In this document: positions 39,152 through 48,855 of the stretch, in pieces
Layout of the letters: each line of letters opens with the position of its first letter
How positions within the stretch are numbered: the first letter of the stretch is position 1
Source of the DNA: Lachnospiraceae bacterium
GTDB taxonomy: Bacteria > Bacillota > Clostridia > Lachnospirales > Lachnospiraceae
Assembly (NCBI GenBank): GCA_025758065.1
Contig: CP107199.1
Location: 2,205,501 to 2,269,500 of the forward strand
Direction of reading: 5' to 3'
Length of the DNA stretch: 64,000 bases
Notes under the pieces: generated by a model
The model's database searches: none
Seen by the model: the letters and a program-made list of their open reading frames with translations, nothing else
What the model was told of the DNA's origin: nothing
Position numbers and translations under genes: made by a program

Positions 39152-40426
39152 ATGAAGGTACTGGTTATCGGCGGCGGCGGCAGAGAGCATGCGATCTGCT
39201 GGAAGTTATCTAAAAGCCCGAAAGTAGATGAGTTATATTGTGCACCGGGAAACGCAGGAATTGCAGAGGTTGCAAAATGTGTGGATATCGGTGTGATGGA
39301 TTTTGAAAAAATAGCTGATTTCGCAAAGAAAGAAGCTTTTGACCTGGTAGTAGTTGGTCCGGATGATCCCCTGGCAGGTGGTATTGTGGATGTATTGGAA
39401 GAAAAGGGACTGCGTGTGTTTGGACCAAGGAAAAATGCAGCGATCTTAGAGGGATCCAAGGCATTTTCCAAGGATCTGATGAAGAAATATGGTATCCCAA
39501 CTGCTGCTTATGAAACCTTTGATACACCGGAAGCTGCTCTTAAATATCTGGAGACAGCACCTGTGCCTATTGTTTTAAAGGCTGATGGCCTGGCTTTAGG
39601 AAAAGGCGTTCTGATCTGCAATACAAGAGAAGAAGCAAAAGAGGGCGTTAAGACCCTTATGCTGGATAAGCAGTTTGGCCATGCTGGCGACCGTATTGTG
39701 GTAGAGCAGTTTATGACTGGCCGTGAGGTTTCTGTACTTTCATTTGTAGACGGAAAGACGATTAAGATCATGACCTCCGCCCAGGATCACAAGCGTGCAA
39801 AAGACGGGGATCAGGGCTTAAATACAGGAGGCATGGGAACATTCTCACCAAGCCCATTTTATACAAAAGAAGTAGATGAGTTTTGCAGGAAATATATTTA
39901 TCAGGCTACAGTAGATGCCATGAAGTCAGAAGACCGTGAATTTAAGGGGATCATCTTCTTTGGTTTAATGCTTACTGCAGATGGACCAAAGGTGCTGGAA
40001 TACAATGCCCGCTTTGGCGACCCGGAGACACAGGTAGTGCTTCCAAGAATGAAAAATGACATTGTAGATGTATTTGAGGCATGTGTAGACGGCACTTTAG
40101 ACCAGATCGACCTGCAGTTTGAGGATAATGCAGCAGTTTGTGTGGTACTTGCTTCTGATGGATATCCGGTGCATTACGAGAAGGGCAAGAAGATCACAGG
40201 GCTGGAAAACTTTAAGGATAAAGATGGTTACTATGTGTTCCATGCAGGCAGTAAATTTGATGCAGATGGAAATATTGTAACAAATGGCGGCCGTGTCCTG
40301 GGAGTGACAGCTACAGGAAAAGATCTGAAAGAAGCCAGAGCCAATGCTTATAAGGCAACGGAGTGGGTTAATTTTGAGAACAAATATATGAGACATGATA
40401 TTGGCCATGCTATTGATGAGGTTTAA
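39152..40426 (+). CDS. purD: Phosphoribosylamine-glycine ligase (GAR synthetase)
   Basis: The 424-residue ATP-grasp ligase joins phosphoribosylamine and glycine. It begins MKVLVIGGGGREHAICWKL, has the ATP-grasp lysine segment VPIVLKADGLALGKGVLI and the metal-binding segment VLEYNARFGDPETQVVLPRM. AGGAGG lies 6 bp before the start. It is the last gene of the purEMND operon, followed by a terminator. Confidence 0.97.
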   Translation: MKVLVIGGGGREHAICWKLSKSPKVDELYCAPGNAGIAEVAKCVDIGVMDFEKIADFAKKEAFDLVVVGPDDPLAGGIVDVLEEKGLRVFGPRKNAAILEGSKAFSKDLMKKYGIPTAAYETFDTPEAALKYLETAPVPIVLKADGLALGKGVLICNTREEAKEGVKTLMLDKQFGHAGDRIVVEQFMTGREVSVLSFVDGKTIKIMTSAQDHKRAKDGDQGLNTGGMGTFSPSPFYTKEVDEFCRKYIYQATVDAMKSEDREFKGIIFFGLMLTADGPKVLEYNARFGDPETQVVLPRMKNDIVDVFEACVDGTLDQIDLQFEDNAAVCVVLASDGYPVHYEKGKKITGLENFKDKDGYYVFHAGSKFDADGNIVTNGGRVLGVTATGKDLKEARANAYKATEWVNFENKYMRHDIGHAIDEV

Positions 40427-40435
40427 GCTATAGAA

Positions 40436-40480
40436 CACAGGGAACATTCAGTATAATAAACTGGGTGTTTCCTGTTTTTT
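40436..40480 (+). terminator. Terminator of the pur operon
   Basis: ACACAGGGAACA...CAGT pairs with ACTG...TGTTTCCTGT, followed by a T6 run. Confidence 0.8.
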
Positions 40481-40625
40481 AGTATGTAAGTATGAAGCGG
40501 AAGCCTGCGCTTGTAAAGGATAATTTAGACAATTGAACAGCGAAAACCCAAATTTATTTGATATATCGCTTATAATTTCACATAACATGCGGTATAATGT
40601 ATATAAATATAACGTAGCGGAGTTG

Positions 40626-42494
40626 ATGAGCATGAAAACATGTAAACAGTTGTCTTCAGAATGGGGTGTGGCAGAACATACGATTGCGGATTTGTGCAGA
40701 AAAGGAAAGATTTCCGGGGCAGTGAAGGAAGGAAAAAGCTGGAAAATACCAGATGATGCAGAAAAGCCTGTTGATGGAAGGATTTCCTCCGGGAAATATA
40801 TTAAGAAGTCCGTATATGCGGAACAGAAACCGCTGCCAATAGGCATTTCTGATTATGTACGTGCTCAGTCAGAGTATTATTATGTAGATAAAACGTTGTT
40901 GATTAAAGATTTTTTAGATCAGAAGCCGTTGGTATCATTATTCACAAGACCAAGAAGGTTTGGTAAAACCTTAAATATGGATATGATCCGTGTTTTTTTT
41001 GAAATTTCAGCAAAAGATACGTCTATTTATTTTAAGGATAAAGCAATTTGGGATTGTGGGGAAAAATATCGTTCTCATCAGGGAAAGTATCCGGTGATTT
41101 TTCTTACTTTCAAGGATGTAAAATTTGATTCTTGGGGATCAACACGGAATAAAATCTATGCATTGGTTCAGGAAGAATATGAAAGGCATCAGGAGCTGCT
41201 AAACAGTGACAGATTGTCAATGTATGAAAAGGGATTTTATAAGAAAATCCTGGATGGTGATGCAAATGAAGTGGAACTTACGGCTTCTCTTGAAAAACTG
41301 TCCAAAATGTTGGCAATTCACTATGGGACAGCTCCTATCATTATCATTGATGAATATGATACTCCTATTCAGGAAGGACATTCAAAAGATTTTTATGATG
41401 AGATCATCGGGTTTATGAGAAATTTCTTTTCCGGTGCTTTTAAGGATAACCGAAATCTTTCCTATGGATTCCTTACTGGGATTCTTCGGATTGCTCAGGA
41501 AAGTATTTTCAGTGGATTAAATAATCTGACCGTGAATTCTGTAATGGATAAGGCATACGGACAGTATTTTGGTTTTACGGAACAGGAAGTTTATCAAATG
41601 CTGGATTATTATCATGTATCTGAAAAAAAAGAGGAACTAAAAAACTGGTATGACGGTTATTTGTTCGGAGATAAGGAGATTTATAATCCGTGGTCTGTGA
41701 TCAATTATATTGCAAAAAACTGTACTCCCCAGGCTTATTGGGTAAATACTGGAAAGAACGAGATTTTAGAGGATGTTTTAAAGGTTGCTACGGACGATAT
41801 TATAGAGAAATTATACTCTTTATTGCAGGGTGAAAAAAATGTGGCTAGAATTGACCTGAATGTTGTCTATCACTCCTTGATAGATGAACCGGCCAATATT
41901 TACAGTTTGTTACTGGCTGCCGGTTATTTAAAGGTTCTGGAAAAAAGGTTGCAGGCAGATGGATCATATCTGTGCGAGGTTTGCATTCCAAATAAAGAAA
42001 TTGCGGCGGTCTATAAAAATGAAGTATTGTCGCATTTATTGCAGATTGGAGCTATCACAAGAGCAACCGCAAATAAAATTGCAGAAAGTCTTTACTTGAA
42101 TAACTCCTGTAATTTACAGCAGGCCATTGCAGAGTATATGGATAGTTCTGTCAGTTTTTATGACGCAGGTACAGAAATTTTCTATCATGGGTTGATGCTT
42201 GGATTGCTTGCGTTATTGGACACCCAATACAGAATAAAGTCTAACAGGGAATCTGGGGATGGTAGGTATGATATTAGCTTGATTCCAAGAGAAAAAGGAT
42301 ATCCAGGAATTATTATGGAACTGAAATGGAAGAAAAATTTAACGGAAAAAGAACTTGCAGGTCTTGCCGTGACAGCATTGAACCAGATTAATGAAATGAG
42401 ATATGATGCAGAAATGCGTGAATACGGGATTCAGAAGATACTAAAATTTGGAGTTGCTTTTTCTGGTAAGAGAGTTAAGGTAGAAACAATATAG
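40626..42494 (+). CDS. HTH, AAA-ATPase-like and PD-(D/E)XK nuclease-like fusion protein
   Basis: The protein has 622 residues. Residues 1-60 resemble a MerR/excisionase-type HTH (TCKQLSSEWGVAEHTIADLCRKGKISGAVKEGKSWKIP). The next part is an AAA-ATPase-like domain with IGISDYVRAQSEYYYVDKTLLIKDF, a P-loop variant RPRRFGKTLNMDMI and Walker B-like APIIIIDEYDTPIQ. The C-terminus carries a PD-(D/E)XK-like core (GRYDISLIPREKGYPGIIMELKWKK). Such AAA/PDDEXK proteins are common in gut Firmicutes and Bacteroidetes, often in many copies, and have no settled function. The start at 40626 follows GCGGAG; an ATG two codons later is equally possible. A TATAAT at about 40603 may be its -10. Confidence 0.85.
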   Translation: MSMKTCKQLSSEWGVAEHTIADLCRKGKISGAVKEGKSWKIPDDAEKPVDGRISSGKYIKKSVYAEQKPLPIGISDYVRAQSEYYYVDKTLLIKDFLDQKPLVSLFTRPRRFGKTLNMDMIRVFFEISAKDTSIYFKDKAIWDCGEKYRSHQGKYPVIFLTFKDVKFDSWGSTRNKIYALVQEEYERHQELLNSDRLSMYEKGFYKKILDGDANEVELTASLEKLSKMLAIHYGTAPIIIIDEYDTPIQEGHSKDFYDEIIGFMRNFFSGAFKDNRNLSYGFLTGILRIAQESIFSGLNNLTVNSVMDKAYGQYFGFTEQEVYQMLDYYHVSEKKEELKNWYDGYLFGDKEIYNPWSVINYIAKNCTPQAYWVNTGKNEILEDVLKVATDDIIEKLYSLLQGEKNVARIDLNVVYHSLIDEPANIYSLLLAAGYLKVLEKRLQADGSYLCEVCIPNKEIAAVYKNEVLSHLLQIGAITRATANKIAESLYLNNSCNLQQAIAEYMDSSVSFYDAGTEIFYHGLMLGLLALLDTQYRIKSNRESGDGRYDISLIPREKGYPGIIMELKWKKNLTEKELAGLAVTALNQINEMRYDAEMREYGIQKILKFGVAFSGKRVKVETI

Positions 42495-42559
42495 AGCTTA
42501 GAATCCTGCACGGATTTTAAGAAGATGTGATGTGAAAAATATAAAAAGGGGTAAAGATT

Positions 42560-43336
42560 ATGAAGATTAACAGGGAAAAGGTAGAACAGCTGGTAAGGAC
42601 GATGAAACCATTATTTACAGACAGCAGCCGGGCTTCTCAGATTAAGACAAAAGGGGCCTGCGATTATGTGACACAGGTGGATATCCAGGTACAGAAGCTG
42701 ATAAAAGAGGGGCTGTATCAGATGTATCCTCAGGTACAGTTTATGGGGGAAGAGCAGGACAATACTGCCATTGACCGGAAAGGTGATTTCTGGATCCTGG
42801 ATCCTGTAGATGGCACTACCAACCTGATCCACGATTTCCGTCACAGTACATTGTCACTGGCTTATGCAGAGGCAGGAACGGTAGAACTTGGAATCGTATA
42901 TCAGCCCTATACAGACGAAATGTTTGTGGCAGTAAAAGGAAAAGGCGCCTTTTTAAATGGGAAACCGATCCATGTAAGTGAAGCAAAAACACTGTCAGAA
43001 AGTCTGGTCACCATTGGAACCAGTCCTTATTATCATGAACTGGCAGACTGGATTTTTAAGGTATTTAAAGAAGTATTTTTATCTTGTCAGGATATCCGCC
43101 ATTTAGGCTCCGCAGCTCTTGACATGGCATATGTAGCCTGTGGGAGAGTGGATGCGTTCTTTGAGGCAATCTTACAGCCCTGGGATTTTGCGGCGGCGAA
43201 ACTTTTGATTGAGGAAGCCGGGGGAAAAGTAACGGATTTTGCAGGAAAGGAACTGCCTGTGGGAATGCCGGGGGCTGTTCTGGCAGGTAATGGGAAGACA
43301 AATGAGGAATTGCTCAGGATATTAAGTGAAAAGTGA
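42560..43336 (+). CDS. Inositol monophosphatase family protein
   Basis: This 258-residue protein has all metal-site motifs of the family: FMGEEQD, WILDPVDGTTNLIHDF (the family signature) and QPWDFAAAKLLIEEAGG near the C-terminus. Members remove phosphate from inositol phosphate, related sugar phosphates or nucleotide bisphosphates; the substrate is not resolved. AAAGGGGTAAAG precedes the start. It stands as a single gene with its own terminator. Confidence 0.92.
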   Translation: MKINREKVEQLVRTMKPLFTDSSRASQIKTKGACDYVTQVDIQVQKLIKEGLYQMYPQVQFMGEEQDNTAIDRKGDFWILDPVDGTTNLIHDFRHSTLSLAYAEAGTVELGIVYQPYTDEMFVAVKGKGAFLNGKPIHVSEAKTLSESLVTIGTSPYYHELADWIFKVFKEVFLSCQDIRHLGSAALDMAYVACGRVDAFFEAILQPWDFAAAKLLIEEAGGKVTDFAGKELPVGMPGAVLAGNGKTNEELLRILSEK

Positions 43337-43357
43337 AGAGGGCAATAGAACAGGGAA

Positions 43358-43395
43358 AACAGGTACTGATCGGATGATGGTCAGTATCTGTTTTT
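43358..43395 (+). terminator. Terminator after the inositol monophosphatase gene
   Basis: AACAGGTACTGA pairs with TCAGTATCTGTT, followed by a T-run. Confidence 0.8.
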
Positions 43396-43510
43396 GTATT
43401 TTCAGGATTGGTTCTGATATTTGTACAGCCCATGGTTCCTTTTAAGAGTTAAGGTAGAGATAGTTACAGTTCAACTGCAACTTAAGATTTTAAAGAATTT
43501 CGATTATGTA

Positions 43511-43539
43511 TTGACTATTGTCATATGTTGTTATATAAT
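43511..43539 (+). promoter_or_regulatory. Strong sigma-70-type promoter of the SIS-domain gene
   Basis: TTGACT (43511-43516), an exact 17-bp spacer and TATAAT (43534-43539). It stands 45 bp before the start codon. Confidence 0.85.
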
Positions 43540-43584
43540 GTATTCAGATATTATAAAAGAACAAAATTCAGGAGGATACCAATT

Positions 43585-44553
43585 ATGACAATCAAAGAGA
43601 TCGTTGCTTCCATCAAGGCAAAACAGCCAGAAATCAAGACCGTATACTTTGTAGGCTGCGGCGCTTCACAGTCTGATCTGTTCCCTGCAAAATATTTCCT
43701 GGAGAACAACGCTAAGAAGCTTCGTACAAGTATCTATACTGCAAATAACTTTAATTACTCTACTCCAGCTGGTGTAGATGATACAGCTATCGTTATCACC
43801 TGCTCCTTAAGCGGAAATACACCTGAGACTGTAGCAGCTACCAAGCTGGCTGTTGAAAAAGGTGCTCATGTAGTAGCTGTAACTCATAAGGCAGATTCAG
43901 CTCTGGCTCAGAATGGTCAGTACCAGATCATCCATGGCTTCCATGAGAGCTATGGTGCAAAGATGGAAAAGCCTGCAAGAGTTCTGGAACTGGCTTGCGA
44001 GATTTTAAATGAGTACGAAGGCTATGAGCATTATGATGATATGCAGGATGGTTTAAGCAAGATCTTTGATCTGATCAATGATTCCTGCAAGCTGTTCCGT
44101 TCTACTGCTAAGAAGTTCGCTGAGGATCATTACAATGCACCAATCCTGTATGTAATGAGTTCCGGCGCTACTCAGTACACCGCTTATTCCTTCTCCATGT
44201 TCTTAATGATGGAAATGCAGTGGCTGCCATCCAGCACCTTCCATACCGGCGAGTTCTTCCATGGTCCATTCGAGATGGCTGATGAGAACGCTCACTACCT
44301 GTTAATGATGAACGATGGTCCTACCCGTCATCTGGATGCAAGAGCACTGACCTTCTTACAGCGTATGAACGCTAAGTACACTGTAGTTGATGCTAAGGAC
44401 TTCGGTTTAAGCTCCCATATCAAGAGCACAGTTGTTGAATACTTCAACCCACTGATGATCGGTGGCGTTACCAGACTGTTAGGTGAGGAAATGGCTATCA
44501 AGCGTGATCATCCTCTGACAATGAGAAGATATATGTGGAAGCTGGAATACTAA
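43585..44553 (+). CDS. frlB: SIS-domain sugar isomerase, FrlB-like fructosamine deglycase
   Basis: The 322-residue protein has two SIS domains (about 15-150 and 180-310) with VYFVGCGASQSD, ITCSLSGNTPETV and the catalytic-type segment TGEFFHGPFEMA. The closing RRYMWKLEY resembles the end of FrlB. FrlB splits fructoselysine 6-phosphate, or related fructosamine 6-phosphates, into glucose 6-phosphate and the amine. The ATG at 43585 has AGGAGG upstream; the frame extends to 43525 through the promoter and is not coding there. FrlD-like and FrlC-like genes and a sugar ABC transporter nearby support an Amadori-product role. A general phosphosugar isomerase remains possible. Confidence 0.78.
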   Translation: MTIKEIVASIKAKQPEIKTVYFVGCGASQSDLFPAKYFLENNAKKLRTSIYTANNFNYSTPAGVDDTAIVITCSLSGNTPETVAATKLAVEKGAHVVAVTHKADSALAQNGQYQIIHGFHESYGAKMEKPARVLELACEILNEYEGYEHYDDMQDGLSKIFDLINDSCKLFRSTAKKFAEDHYNAPILYVMSSGATQYTAYSFSMFLMMEMQWLPSSTFHTGEFFHGPFEMADENAHYLLMMNDGPTRHLDARALTFLQRMNAKYTVVDAKDFGLSSHIKSTVVEYFNPLMIGGVTRLLGEEMAIKRDHPLTMRRYMWKLEY

Positions 44554-44589
44554 TTTCCTGTATACTCTCCAAAGAATATGATAAATAAG

Positions 44590-44623
44590 AAATGCCCCGA
44601 AAGTATCACTTCCGGGGCATTTA
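44590..44623. terminator. Bidirectional terminator between convergent genes
   Basis: AAATGCCCCG and CGGGGCATTT form a perfect stem with A/T tails on both sides, between the SIS gene and the PHP gene. Confidence 0.88.
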
Positions 44624-44640
44624 ATGCGTTAGGAGACATT

Positions 44641-45465
44641 TTACGGAAACACAGGATCATTTAGCAGATCACATCCTAAAACCGGTCTGCGGCGCTCGTA
44701 GGCAGTTACATGGTCGAATCCGGCCTGGATCAGAAGCTTTGCGGCTTCTTCAAAGTCAGCAGCTACATCGGCTGGCCTGTGGGAGTCAGAACCTACAGTG
44801 ACGATCTCGCCTCCAAGCTCCTTATATCGTTTTAATGTACGAAGTCCCGGCATTGGTTCACCGGCGCCCTGGCGGATGCCGGATGTATTGACTTCGATGC
44901 CTTTTCCGCGGGAGATCACATTTTTAAGGATCTGGTCAATATAGCTTTCGTATCTTTCATATTCTACCGGGAAGCCGCAGCGTACCAGATGGCGTTTGAT
45001 CAGATCGATATGGCCCAGACAGTCATATTCGCCGTAGGCGGAGAGTTCAATAAGGTGGCGGTAGTAGCTTTCTGTGATCTGGGGAACTGTAACGTCTGTG
45101 TAGTCCATTTTGCTGACATCTACATTTTCAATCTTATGGACAGAGCCAATGAGATAATCGAAAGGATAGTTCCTGATGATGTTAAAAGCCTCTTCACGGG
45201 CTAAATGGAGCTGTCCGAACTCCATACCGCTTTTAATGGTCAGGCGGCCTGCAAAGCGATTTATGCAGCGTTCTAAGTTGTCCCAGTACAGCTTTAAGTA
45301 TTCTTCATGGAAAAACTGTCTGTGGATGCCGTGGGCATAGAATTCGTAGTGGTCTGTAAGAGCTATTTCTGTAAGGCCTTTGTCGATAGCTGCCTGACAC
45401 ATGTTCTCCATGGGGACTTTTGCGTCAGGTGAGACACTGTGCATATGGTAATCAGCGGTAAGCAT
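44641..45465 (-). CDS. PHP-domain phosphoesterase (HisJ-like histidinol phosphatase family)
   Basis: This 274-residue protein starts with the PHP metal motif DYHMHSVSPDAKV and contains EIALTDHYEF, KSGMEFG, LIGSVHKIENVDV and TVGSDSHRPADV, covering the metal ligands of HisJ-type phosphatases. Family members dephosphorylate histidinol phosphate or other small phosphates. No his genes are present, so it may serve another phosphate, perhaps in the adjacent sugar pathway (inference). GGAGGAATGAT precedes the start on the minus strand. Confidence 0.85.
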   Translation of the reverse strand: MLTADYHMHSVSPDAKVPMENMCQAAIDKGLTEIALTDHYEFYAHGIHRQFFHEEYLKLYWDNLERCINRFAGRLTIKSGMEFGQLHLAREEAFNIIRNYPFDYLIGSVHKIENVDVSKMDYTDVTVPQITESYYRHLIELSAYGEYDCLGHIDLIKRHLVRCGFPVEYERYESYIDQILKNVISRGKGIEVNTSGIRQGAGEPMPGLRTLKRYKELGGEIVTVGSDSHRPADVAADFEEAAKLLIQAGFDHVTAYERRRPVLGCDLLNDPVFP

Positions 45466-45532
45466 ATATCATTCCTCCTGTTGTTATGATGTTGGGGACA
45501 AAAAGTATTTTGTCTTTGGTATCTAACATATT

Positions 45533-45585
45533 AAAAAGACTGCTTTTTTGGTTCGGTACAGTCTGACCGGAAAAGCAGTCTTTTT
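45533..45585 (-). terminator. Terminator after the ABC transporter operon
   Basis: AAAAAGACTGCTTTT and AAAAGCAGTCTTTTT form a perfect 15-bp stem with T-rich ends in both directions. Confidence 0.9.
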
Positions 45586-45610
45586 GATATCATAATGAAA
45601 ATTGAAGAAA

Positions 45611-46450
45611 TCAGCCTTTTACTGCTCCGGATGTAAGTCCGCGTACAAACTGTTTAGACATGCAAAGGAACAGGAGTACCATTGGTAAAGAGGCGATCAG
45701 GATACCGGCTAACATTACAACGTAGTCGGATTTTAAGTCACCCTGGAAGGTCATCAGACCTAACGGGATGGTCATTAATTTTTTATTCTCAAGGAATACG
45801 TTTGCAAATAAGAATTCATTCCATACATTGTTTAAGTTTACAATGGCACAGGAAGCCATAACCGGCTTACTGATAGGAAGGATGATCTGTGTAAAGCGCT
45901 GGAAGCTGTTACATCCGTCTACGATCGCTGCTTCTTCTAATTCCTTTGGAATGGAGATGAAGTAAGCTCGCATTAAAAACATGGTAAATGGGATACGGAA
46001 TGCTATGTACGGAAGAATCAGTGCTGCACGGGTATTGTAAAGCTTTAATGCCTGTAAGATCTTGTACAGAGGTACTAAAGCAACCTGCTCGGAAAGGGCC
46101 ATACCGCCTAAAATAAGGAAGAATACGAAACCGCTTCCGGGAAGGGAAAAACGGGTCAGTCCATATGCCAGCATAGAGCTTAAAAGCAGGATGCACAGAA
46201 TGGAAATAGCACTGACGATAATGGAGTTCTTAAAGTAGAAGAGAAGTCCTTTGCCCCATGCAGTTGCGTAGTTGACAAACATCCATTTTTTTGGAAGAGC
46301 CAGGGAGTTTAAGAACATTTCCTGGTTTGTCTTTAAGGAGTTTAACACCAGCCAGCATACAGGAAGCAGGATGATAGCTACCATTAACAGAAGAAATACA
46401 TGGAGCAGTACGGAACAAATCCGGGTTTTTAATACATATTTGTCTTTCAT
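45611..46450 (-). CDS. Carbohydrate ABC transporter permease (MalG type)
   Basis: The 279-residue membrane protein has six predicted helices and the EAA loop KELEEAAIVDGCNSFQRFTQIILPISKP, which contacts the ATPase. The start LLHVFLLLMVAIILLPVCWLVLNSLKT is typical of CUT1 sugar permeases. It follows the MalF-type gene by 12 bp. No ATPase gene is in the cluster, so a shared MsmK-like ATPase is probable. By comparison with Bacillus frlM/frlN it may import fructosamines (inference). Confidence 0.9.
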   Translation of the reverse strand: MKDKYVLKTRICSVLLHVFLLLMVAIILLPVCWLVLNSLKTNQEMFLNSLALPKKWMFVNYATAWGKGLLFYFKNSIIVSAISILCILLLSSMLAYGLTRFSLPGSGFVFFLILGGMALSEQVALVPLYKILQALKLYNTRAALILPYIAFRIPFTMFLMRAYFISIPKELEEAAIVDGCNSFQRFTQIILPISKPVMASCAIVNLNNVWNEFLFANVFLENKKLMTIPLGLMTFQGDLKSDYVVMLAGILIASLPMVLLFLCMSKQFVRGLTSGAVKG

Positions 46451-46462
46451 ACCAAAACCTCC

Positions 46463-47344
46463 TTATATCTCTCCGGAACGGCTCACCTTCAGCTGGAAGA
46501 TAGAGGCGGTTACGGTAATGACAAAAATAAGAACACCAGTTGCAGCAGCCATACCCATATCATCATGTAAGAATGCGTTCTGATACAGGAATAAGCCAAG
46601 TACCTGGGAAGCATTTCCAGGACCACCGACAGTGGTGGAGTAAACCTCGGTAAACAGCTTGAATGCACCGATCACAGTGATAATGGAGCAGACAATCAGC
46701 TGTTCCTTTGCAAGGGGAAGGATAATGCTTACTGCGCGGCGGATGGGACCTGCGCCGTCAATAACAGCAGCTTCAATGTAGTCTCTGGACACGTTCTGGA
46801 AAGCAACTACCATTAACAGGGTAATGTAACCGGTGAACTGCCACTGGCTCATTGCGATGATACAGAAGATAGCCAGGTTTTTATCACCTAACCAGGTCTG
46901 CTGCATGCTTGCAAGTCCGATGTGCTTTAAAAATGTGTTTAAAAGACCAAGCTGCGGGTTGTAGATAAAGTTAAACATCATACCAACGGCAGTCAGGGAA
47001 ACCAGTGCCGGAAGGAAATAGATGTTTCTGCAAATCGATTTAAAGCGGTCACTGGCAAGTCTGCTCTCTAACAGGAAAGCCAGGAATGTTCCAAATCCAA
47101 CCTGCACGATCAGGGAGATCACGCAGTAATACACATTGTTCCGGATCATGATAGGGAATGTATCATTTGTAAATAATCTGCGGAAATTGTCAAGTCCTAC
47201 AAACTTCATGGAAGAAGAGTAGGAAGAAAGACGGAAAAAGCTGTATACAAGGTTAACGATAATAGGGATATAAACAAAGCCAAGGACCATTAAAAGGCCG
47301 GGGATCACATATAAATACGGTGTGAGTTTTGTTTTCTTTTTCAT
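46463..47344 (-). CDS. Carbohydrate ABC transporter permease (MalF type)
   Basis: This 293-residue permease starts KKKTKLTPYLYVIPGLLMVLGFVYIPI and carries the EAA loop DYIEAAVIDGAGPIRRAVSIILPL. It is the partner of the MalG-type permease downstream and follows the binding-protein gene by 80 bp. It forms the transmembrane part of a CUT1-type importer. Confidence 0.9.
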   Translation of the reverse strand: MKKKTKLTPYLYVIPGLLMVLGFVYIPIIVNLVYSFFRLSSYSSSMKFVGLDNFRRLFTNDTFPIMIRNNVYYCVISLIVQVGFGTFLAFLLESRLASDRFKSICRNIYFLPALVSLTAVGMMFNFIYNPQLGLLNTFLKHIGLASMQQTWLGDKNLAIFCIIAMSQWQFTGYITLLMVVAFQNVSRDYIEAAVIDGAGPIRRAVSIILPLAKEQLIVCSIITVIGAFKLFTEVYSTTVGGPGNASQVLGLFLYQNAFLHDDMGMAAATGVLIFVITVTASIFQLKVSRSGEI

Positions 47345-47424
47345 CCTGACACCATCCTTTTCTTTAAAGATAGGGAGCAGATGCTGCTCCCTATCGTGGA
47401 TTTCTTATAAAACTTTAACGAAAA

Positions 47425-48783
47425 CTATTCAACCAGTTTCTGGGCTTCAGCAGCTACCTTCTGGATCTTAGCCATTGCGTCAGTTGGGGTTACGTCACCA
47501 TTTGTGATGTCGGAGATCTGGGTCAGATACTCGTCGCAAACTGTGGAGTACAGAGCGTTATCAAACCAGATGTCCATCTTCTTAGCGTTGGAGATTACAT
47601 CGTAAGCACTCTTTAAGGACTCATCGGTTAAAGTCTTGTCCAGACCAAGGGAAGCGTTGAACCAGCCAACCTGCTCAGCCTGCTGTGCACCAACTTCAGC
47701 ACCAAGGAACCATTTTAAGAACTCTACGCACTCATCTGGGTACTTGGTCTTAGAGGAGATCGCAAATCCTTCAGGAGCGCCGGATACCAGATTTGGATTA
47801 CCCTTAGCACCTTCAATGGTTGGGAACTTGAACATTCCCCAGTTCAGATCTGGGTTTTCCTGCTTAACATTGGTGATCTCAACTAACTCTGCAAAGAGGA
47901 TAGCGTTCTGTCCCTGAGTAAAGCCTAAACGGGCCATATCATGGGTCATACCATTTACACCTGTGTTCATGTAGGATACTAACTGCTGGTATTTTTCAAG
48001 AGCTTCTGCATATCCTGGATCGGTAAATTCACCGGTCTTAGGATTGTAATCCTTTGCTCTGGTCTCATCATCTACTAACTGCTCATTTAATGCACCGATG
48101 TAGTGAGCAGATGGCCACTTGTCCTGATTTCCCTCTGCGATAGGATCCATACCGGATGCTTTGATCTTGTCAAGAACATCGATGAACTGATCCCATGTCT
48201 CAGGAACTTCCAGTCCTAACTCGTTGAAGATATCTTTGTTGTAGAAGAATTCTTTTGCATCCAGACGGAATGGGATACCATAAACCATGCCATCTGCCGT
48301 CGTGTATTCATTCATCTGTGTTTCCATCAGAGAAGCTTTCCAGTCAGGATCTGCTTCCATATATGGAGTTAAGTCTAATAACAGGCCTTCACGGATAAAT
48401 CTCTCAGAGAACTCACCGCAGAAGCTGAAGAAGATATCTGGGCACTCATCGGAACCAACTACGACTTTGATCTTCTCTTTGTATGGCTGGTTCTGTGCGC
48501 TGGTCACTTCAAACTTGATATCTGGATGAAGGGATTCGTACTCAGCAAGTTTGCTTTCAATGAAGCTGTTGCATGGATCATCAGGGAAACGATGGAACAG
48601 TTTGATGACTTTTACGTCACCGCTGTTTCCGGAATCAGCAGCTGCTTCTGTTTTGCTTTCTCCACTGCCTGCTGCGGCTGTGGTGCTGTCAGAAGAGGAA
48701 CTGCCGCCTCCGCATGCGGTAAGGCCCAGTGCCATTACTGCTGCAAGTCCAAGGCTTACGGTCTTTTTCAGTTGTTTTTTCAT
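47425..48783 (-). CDS. Sugar ABC transporter substrate-binding lipoprotein
   Basis: The 452-residue family 1 solute-binding protein has a lipoprotein signal peptide with lipobox LGLTAC at about residue 19. A Ser/Gly/Thr-rich tether follows, then a binding core (VIKLFHRFPDDPCNSFIESKLAEYESLHPDIKFEV). The ATG at 48783 has AAAGGAG upstream on the minus strand; the frame extends to 48840 but that part overlaps the operator. It delivers substrate to the two downstream permeases. A promoter and an 18-bp palindrome lie just upstream. Confidence 0.92.
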   Translation of the reverse strand: MKKQLKKTVSLGLAAVMALGLTACGGGSSSSDSTTAAAGSGESKTEAAADSGNSGDVKVIKLFHRFPDDPCNSFIESKLAEYESLHPDIKFEVTSAQNQPYKEKIKVVVGSDECPDIFFSFCGEFSERFIREGLLLDLTPYMEADPDWKASLMETQMNEYTTADGMVYGIPFRLDAKEFFYNKDIFNELGLEVPETWDQFIDVLDKIKASGMDPIAEGNQDKWPSAHYIGALNEQLVDDETRAKDYNPKTGEFTDPGYAEALEKYQQLVSYMNTGVNGMTHDMARLGFTQGQNAILFAELVEITNVKQENPDLNWGMFKFPTIEGAKGNPNLVSGAPEGFAISSKTKYPDECVEFLKWFLGAEVGAQQAEQVGWFNASLGLDKTLTDESLKSAYDVISNAKKMDIWFDNALYSTVCDEYLTQISDITNGDVTPTDAMAKIQKVAAEAQKLVE

Positions 48784-48819
48784 AATGATCTCCTTTCGGT
48801 CCTCAGTTTCCGGTGTCTC

Positions 48820-48837
48820 TGTTGTATTGATACAACA
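48820..48837. promoter_or_regulatory. Perfect 18-bp palindromic operator
   Basis: TGTTGTATTGATACAACA is a perfect palindrome about 20-35 bp downstream of the -10 element of the binding-protein promoter, a good roadblock position for the GntR/UTRA regulator encoded next door. The regulator assignment is inferred. Confidence 0.7.
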
Positions 48838-48855
48838 CATAACACCTTAGTACAA

